In this document: piece after piece, positions 42,932-45,973 of the stretch
Position numbering within the stretch: the first letter of the stretch is position 1
Layout: the number at the start of each line of letters is the position of its first letter
Source of the DNA: Rhodospirillales bacterium 69-11
GTDB lineage: Bacteria > Pseudomonadota > Alphaproteobacteria > Acetobacterales > Acetobacteraceae
DNA: 45,973 nucleotides
Direction: 5' to 3'
NCBI GenBank assembly: GCA_001898425.1
Contig: MKTV01000038.1
Span: 175,935-221,907, forward strand
Position numbers and translations under genes: made by a program
Notes under the pieces: generated by a model
Told to the model about the DNA's origin: nothing
Databases searched by the model: none
What the model saw: the letters and a program-made list of their open reading frames with translations, nothing else

Positions 42932-43693
42932 TCAGCCGCCGCCGTCGATCGTCAGGACCGTGCCGGTGGTGTAGCCGGACAGCGGGCTCGCCAGAAACGC
43001 GACCGCATTGCCGATCTCGGCCGGGCTGGCCGCGCGGCCGAACGGCATGGCGCTGGTGAGGTCCCGCCAGCGGTCCGGATCGCCGAACTTCTCCTGCGCC
43101 TCGGCGCGGCGGAGCATCACCAGGCGTTCGGTCTCGACTGGGCCGGGATTGATCGCGACCACGCGCAGCCCGTCGGCGGGCGCGCCTTTTCCCAGCGCGC
43201 GGGTGAACGCCATCAGGGAGGCGTTGCCGGCGGCGCCCGCGATGTAGTTGGTCGGGAACTTCTCCCCGGCGGCGCCGATCACGTTGACGATCACCCCGGC
43301 GCGCTTCGCCTTCATCTGGGCGTAGACGACCCGGCAGAAGGAGATGAAGCCGAAGACCTTCAGGTCCCAGGCCTGGCGCCATCTGGCGTCGTCGACGCCC
43401 AGCAGGTCGCCGGGCGGGATGGCGCCGGCGTTGTTGACCAGGATATCGAGGTCGCCGGCGCGGGCCGCAACCTCCCGCACGGCGGCGTCGCTGGAGAGGT
43501 CGGCGGCGATGGTGCGCACGCTCACCTGGCGGCGGGCGCGGATCGCGGCGGCGGTTTCCTCCAGCGTCGCGGCGGTGCGTGCGACCAGGATCAGGTTGCA
43601 GCCCTCGTCCGCCAGCACCTCGGCGGTGGCGCGGCCGATCCCTTTCGATCCGCCCGTGATCAGGACGGTCTTGCCCGCGAGTTTCAGGTCCAT
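42932..43693 (-). CDS. Short-chain dehydrogenase-like protein lacking catalytic Ser and Lys
   Basis: A 253-aa Rossmann protein from the ATG at 43693. Cofactor motif TGGSKGIG (13-20) and NNAG are present. Tyr150 of the active site is kept (TNYIAGAAGNASL), but the position four residues on is Ala154 instead of Lys, and the usual Ser strand reads NVIGAAG. PATE-like closing VLTIDGGG is normal. It may use a different mechanism, bind rather than turn over substrate, or belong to an SDR branch with Asn-dependent catalysis (Asn157 nearby). It is one base downstream of the amidotransferase-like gene stop, so likely cotranscribed. Confidence 0.85.
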   Translation of the reverse strand: MDLKLAGKTVLITGGSKGIGRATAEVLADEGCNLILVARTAATLEETAAAIRARRQVSVRTIAADLSSDAAVREVAARAGDLDILVNNAGAIPPGDLLGVDDARWRQAWDLKVFGFISFCRVVYAQMKAKRAGVIVNVIGAAGEKFPTNYIAGAAGNASLMAFTRALGKGAPADGLRVVAINPGPVETERLVMLRRAEAQEKFGDPDRWRDLTSAMPFGRAASPAEIGNAVAFLASPLSGYTTGTVLTIDGGG

Positions 43694-43694
43694 G

Positions 43695-44456
43695 TCAGGC
43701 TGCCTTTCTGGTTTCCCCCCGGTAGGCGCGGCATGCCTCTCCGAACGCGCGGAAGAGGGCCGTACTCGCCGGATCCTCTGCATAGCGCCATTCCGGATGC
43801 CATTGCACGCCGAGGACCCAGGGCAGCTTCCCGTGCGTCGTCTCACCCGCGACCAGGCGCACCGCCTCGATGGTGCCGTCCGGCGCGACGGCCTCGACGG
43901 CCAGGCCGGGGGCAAGCCGGTCGATCGCCTGGCCGTGCAGCGAGTTCACGGTGATCTCGGTCGCGCCGATCATGCCGGCGAGATGGCCGGACAGGGCGAT
44001 CGTATGCTTCGGCCCGTAGCGCTGCTCGATCGTGCCGGGTCCGCCGCGGTGGTCGAGCCGGCCGGGCTCCTCATGCACCGTCTGATGCAGGGTGCCGCCG
44101 AGCGCGACGTTGAGTTCCTGGATTCCGCGGCAGATGGCGAGGACGGGCATGCCGCGCGCGATCGCCGCGCGCAACAGCGGCAGCGAGGTGGCGTCGCGTT
44201 CGAGGTCGTGGAAGTTGGGCGTCCGGCTCTCCCCGCCCGCATAGTGGCTGGGATGGACGTTGGACGGGCTGCCGGGGATCAGCAGCCCGTCGATGCGGTC
44301 CAGCACCGCGATCTGCGCCTCTCCCATGGGCGGGATCATGACCGGCAGGGCCCCGGCGCCGCCGAACACCGCGGCGGCGTAGCGGGCGGGCGTGTCGTGG
44401 CGCAGCAGGCCGTCCACCAGCTTGGCACAGGCGGGCAGGCCGACGACGAGGCTCAT
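43695..44456 (-). CDS. Class I glutamine amidotransferase-like hydrolase, PuuD type
   Basis: A 253-aa peptidase C26-family protein from the ATG at 44456, behind a GGAG site. Nucleophile Cys109 is in VLAICRGIQELNV, and His220/Glu222 in VQWHPEW complete the triad. The segment PGSPSNVHPSHY fits gamma-glutamyl-gamma-aminobutyrate hydrolase (PuuD) of putrescine breakdown. Other puu genes are not present, so the gamma-glutamyl substrate is uncertain. It is followed directly by the SDR gene. Confidence 0.9.
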   Translation of the reverse strand: MSLVVGLPACAKLVDGLLRHDTPARYAAAVFGGAGALPVMIPPMGEAQIAVLDRIDGLLIPGSPSNVHPSHYAGGESRTPNFHDLERDATSLPLLRAAIARGMPVLAICRGIQELNVALGGTLHQTVHEEPGRLDHRGGPGTIEQRYGPKHTIALSGHLAGMIGATEITVNSLHGQAIDRLAPGLAVEAVAPDGTIEAVRLVAGETTHGKLPWVLGVQWHPEWRYAEDPASTALFRAFGEACRAYRGETRKAA

Positions 44457-44484
44457 GGGCGATCTCCGGTCGGGGGTTGCCTTT

Positions 44485-45690
44485 CTATGCCTTCGGACGA
44501 CACAGATCCGCAATCACCGCGCCCAGCGATCCGCAAAACATCAGGGCAGCCATGCCGCGCGGCGTGCCGTCGGTGAACAGGCCGACCAGCAATCCGCTGC
44601 TGGCCCCCAGCGAGAACTGCGCCATTCCCATCAGGGCGGACGCGCTGCCCGCATGGCCGGAGTGGCGCGACAGGGCGCCGACCGCGGTGTTGCCGTTGCT
44701 GAACCCCTGGCAGCTCAGGGCGACGAAGACCGGCGCGACGATCAGCGCCAGCACGTGGACGCCGCTGAAGGCCAGGACGAGCAGGGTGGTCGTGGCGGCC
44801 AGCGAGATCCGCGCGATCGTGCGCAGCATGAAGGAGAGGCCGAAGCGCGGCAGCAGGCGTGCGTTGATCTGCGAGCCGGCGATCAGCCCGCAGGAGCACA
44901 GGCCGAAGATCAGCGCGAACTGCGACGGCGAAAGGCCGAAGCCCTGGATGAACACCGGCGCGGAGCCCGCGAGGTAGGCGAACATGCAGAAGCTGCCGCT
45001 GCCGCCCATCGCGGCATGGGTGAGAAAGCCGCGCTCGCGGATGATCGCGAGGTAGCGCGAGAGCTGTTGGGCCGCGGTCAGCCGGATGCGGCGGTCGGGG
45101 GGCAGCGTCTCGGGCAGGATGCGCCAGGCGAGCAGGGTGGAGATGGCGCCATAGGCCGCGAGCACCCAGAAGATCACCCGCCAATGGGCGACGATCAGCA
45201 GCAGGCCGCCGATCGAGGGGGCGAGGATCGGGGCCACCCCCATCACCAGCATGAGGCGCGACATGATGACTGCGGCCTGGTGGCCGTCGGCGAGGTCGCG
45301 CACGGTCGCGCGGCCGATCACCATGCCGGCGGATCCGCCCATGGCCGCGACGGCGCGGAACACGGCGAGCCACCCGATGCCGGGCGCGAGCGCGCAGCCG
45401 ATCGTGGCCAGGGTGAACAGCAGCATGCCGAAGATCATGGGCCGGCGGCGCCCGAAGCGATCGGACAGCGTGCCCTGGGTGATCTGCCCGACGGCGAGGC
45501 CGGCGAACCACGCGGCGAGCGTGAGCTGCGCGGTGCCGGGTTCGGTGCCGAAGGTCGCCTCGACGGCCGGGAAGGCCGGGAGGTACATGTCCGTCGCGGC
45601 GGGCCCGACGGCGATGAAGAAGCCCAGGAGGGGCGGGAGCCAGCGCGGGACGTGCCGTGCCCCGGGGCGCAGGTCGGAGGCGGTGGTCAT
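44485..45690 (-). CDS. MFS exporter, Bcr/CflA (DHA1) family
   Basis: A 401-aa, 12-helix proton antiporter. It shows TDMYLPAFPAVE and GTLSDRFGRRRPM (motif A), and the family motif C region GVAPILAPSIGG. The length and helix pattern are normal. Family members export bicyclomycin, chloramphenicol, cysteine or similar. The start ATG at 45690 was preferred over an upstream TTG at 45708. It ends 28 bp before the PuuD-like gene and may be cotranscribed with it. Confidence 0.91.
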   Translation of the reverse strand: MTTASDLRPGARHVPRWLPPLLGFFIAVGPAATDMYLPAFPAVEATFGTEPGTAQLTLAAWFAGLAVGQITQGTLSDRFGRRRPMIFGMLLFTLATIGCALAPGIGWLAVFRAVAAMGGSAGMVIGRATVRDLADGHQAAVIMSRLMLVMGVAPILAPSIGGLLLIVAHWRVIFWVLAAYGAISTLLAWRILPETLPPDRRIRLTAAQQLSRYLAIIRERGFLTHAAMGGSGSFCMFAYLAGSAPVFIQGFGLSPSQFALIFGLCSCGLIAGSQINARLLPRFGLSFMLRTIARISLAATTTLLVLAFSGVHVLALIVAPVFVALSCQGFSNGNTAVGALSRHSGHAGSASALMGMAQFSLGASSGLLVGLFTDGTPRGMAALMFCGSLGAVIADLCRPKA

Positions 45691-45821
45691 GCCACCGTGT
45701 TTCGGCAAGGGAGCACGGGGAGGGGGATCCGGTCAGTGGGCCGGTGCAGGTTAGCCGCGGTTTTGTTGCAGTGCGAGAGCGGCCGGTGTCATGGGCGCCG
45801 GAGGGCGGTCCCCTCGTGTCA

Positions 45822-45973
45822 TGGCCGCCGGAGGGCGGCCAGCCACGACTTCCGAACGGCACGAAGTCGTGGATGGCCCGCCTGCGCGGGCCATGACACG
45901 GGACGCCGCGCGGGCATGACACGGGACGCCGCGCGGGCCATGACACGGGGCGCTGCGCGGGCGCGACACGGGA
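45822..45973. repeat. Hairpin array and 23-24-bp tandem repeats at right edge
   Basis: Three abutting perfect hairpins: TGGCCGCC/GGCGGCCA (45822-45841), CCACGACTTC/GAAGTCGTGG (45843-45872) and ATGGCCCGC/GCGGGCCAT (45873-45894). They are followed by four tandem units beginning at 45884, 45908, 45931 and 45955 (gcgcgggccatgacacgggacgcc; the last is cut by the window). The atgacacggg/cccgtgtcat core is shared with 2931-2942 on the other side of the window, so the unit is dispersed. No gene is present in 45691-45973. Confidence 0.85.

Noticed and set aside
45884-45973. Possible CRISPR repeats at right edge
   Set aside because: Units of 23-24 bp abut without unique spacers.

Overview
The window is a GC-rich (about 70% by eye), densely coded bacterial chromosome segment, and everything in it looks chromosomal. 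Gene content and order point to an aerobic alphaproteobacterium, most likely Acetobacteraceae/Rhodospirillales. The main pointers are hisS-prfA-prmC-DUF4167, a his operon hisB-DUF2628-hisH-GNAT-hisA-hisF-hisE-HIT, an ArsR/methyltransferase fusion upstream of metH, an Atm1-type exporter, and a chemoreceptor ending in PilZ. The assignment rests on family and synteny knowledge only. No rRNA, tRNA, CRISPR array, integrase or intact insertion sequence was seen.

Layout. 1-4.1 kb, minus strand: a partial exported protein of unknown function, a GHMP sugar kinase of the HddA (heptose 7-phosphate kinase) type, and a protein with a SLGENCEFG motif; this resembles the edge of a surface-glycan locus. 4.1-6.7 kb, plus: a small metallophosphoesterase and a molybdopterin/4Fe-4S oxidoreductase. 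6.75-7.27 kb: a non-coding stretch holding a 328-bp element bounded by 38-bp inverted repeats. 7.27-11.6 kb, minus: a tightly overlapping operon with allophanate hydrolase split into two genes, followed by a NitT/TauT-type ABC importer. 11.8-12.5 kb: a BrnT/BrnA toxin-antitoxin pair. Then a GntR/FCD regulator and transketolase (minus). 15.6-20.2 kb, plus: the ArsR-SAM methyltransferase regulator, with a strong palindromic operator, and full-length metH.

20.3-24.1 kb: small exported or lipoprotein genes, grxC, a DUF1178 protein, a membrane protein, then an antitoxin-like gene preceded by the last codons of its lost toxin. 24.3-28.3 kb: hisS, prfA, prmC (with a dispersed repeat translated inside it) and a DUF4167 protein. 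28.5-35.5 kb: a DUF4743/Nudix protein, an Atm1-like ABC exporter, a small membrane protein, rpmB, a membrane-anchored J-domain protein, a DHA2 drug exporter and an unknown Cys/His protein. 35.7-40.6 kb: the histidine biosynthesis operon, whose HisE carries a lysine-rich tail, and a HIT protein. 40.7-45.7 kb, minus: an MCP with a C-terminal PilZ domain, an SDR lacking catalytic Ser and Lys, a class I glutamine-amidotransferase-like hydrolase and a Bcr/CflA exporter. The right edge is a non-coding array of hairpins.

Most genes are housekeeping. The parts best worth a second look are the split allophanate hydrolase-importer operon, the HisE tail, the repeat captured in prmC, the palindrome in front of the ArsR-methyltransferase/metH pair, the MCP-PilZ receptor, the toxin-less antitoxin and the several families of dispersed or tandem repeats. 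I did not find a clearly undescribed multi-gene system.
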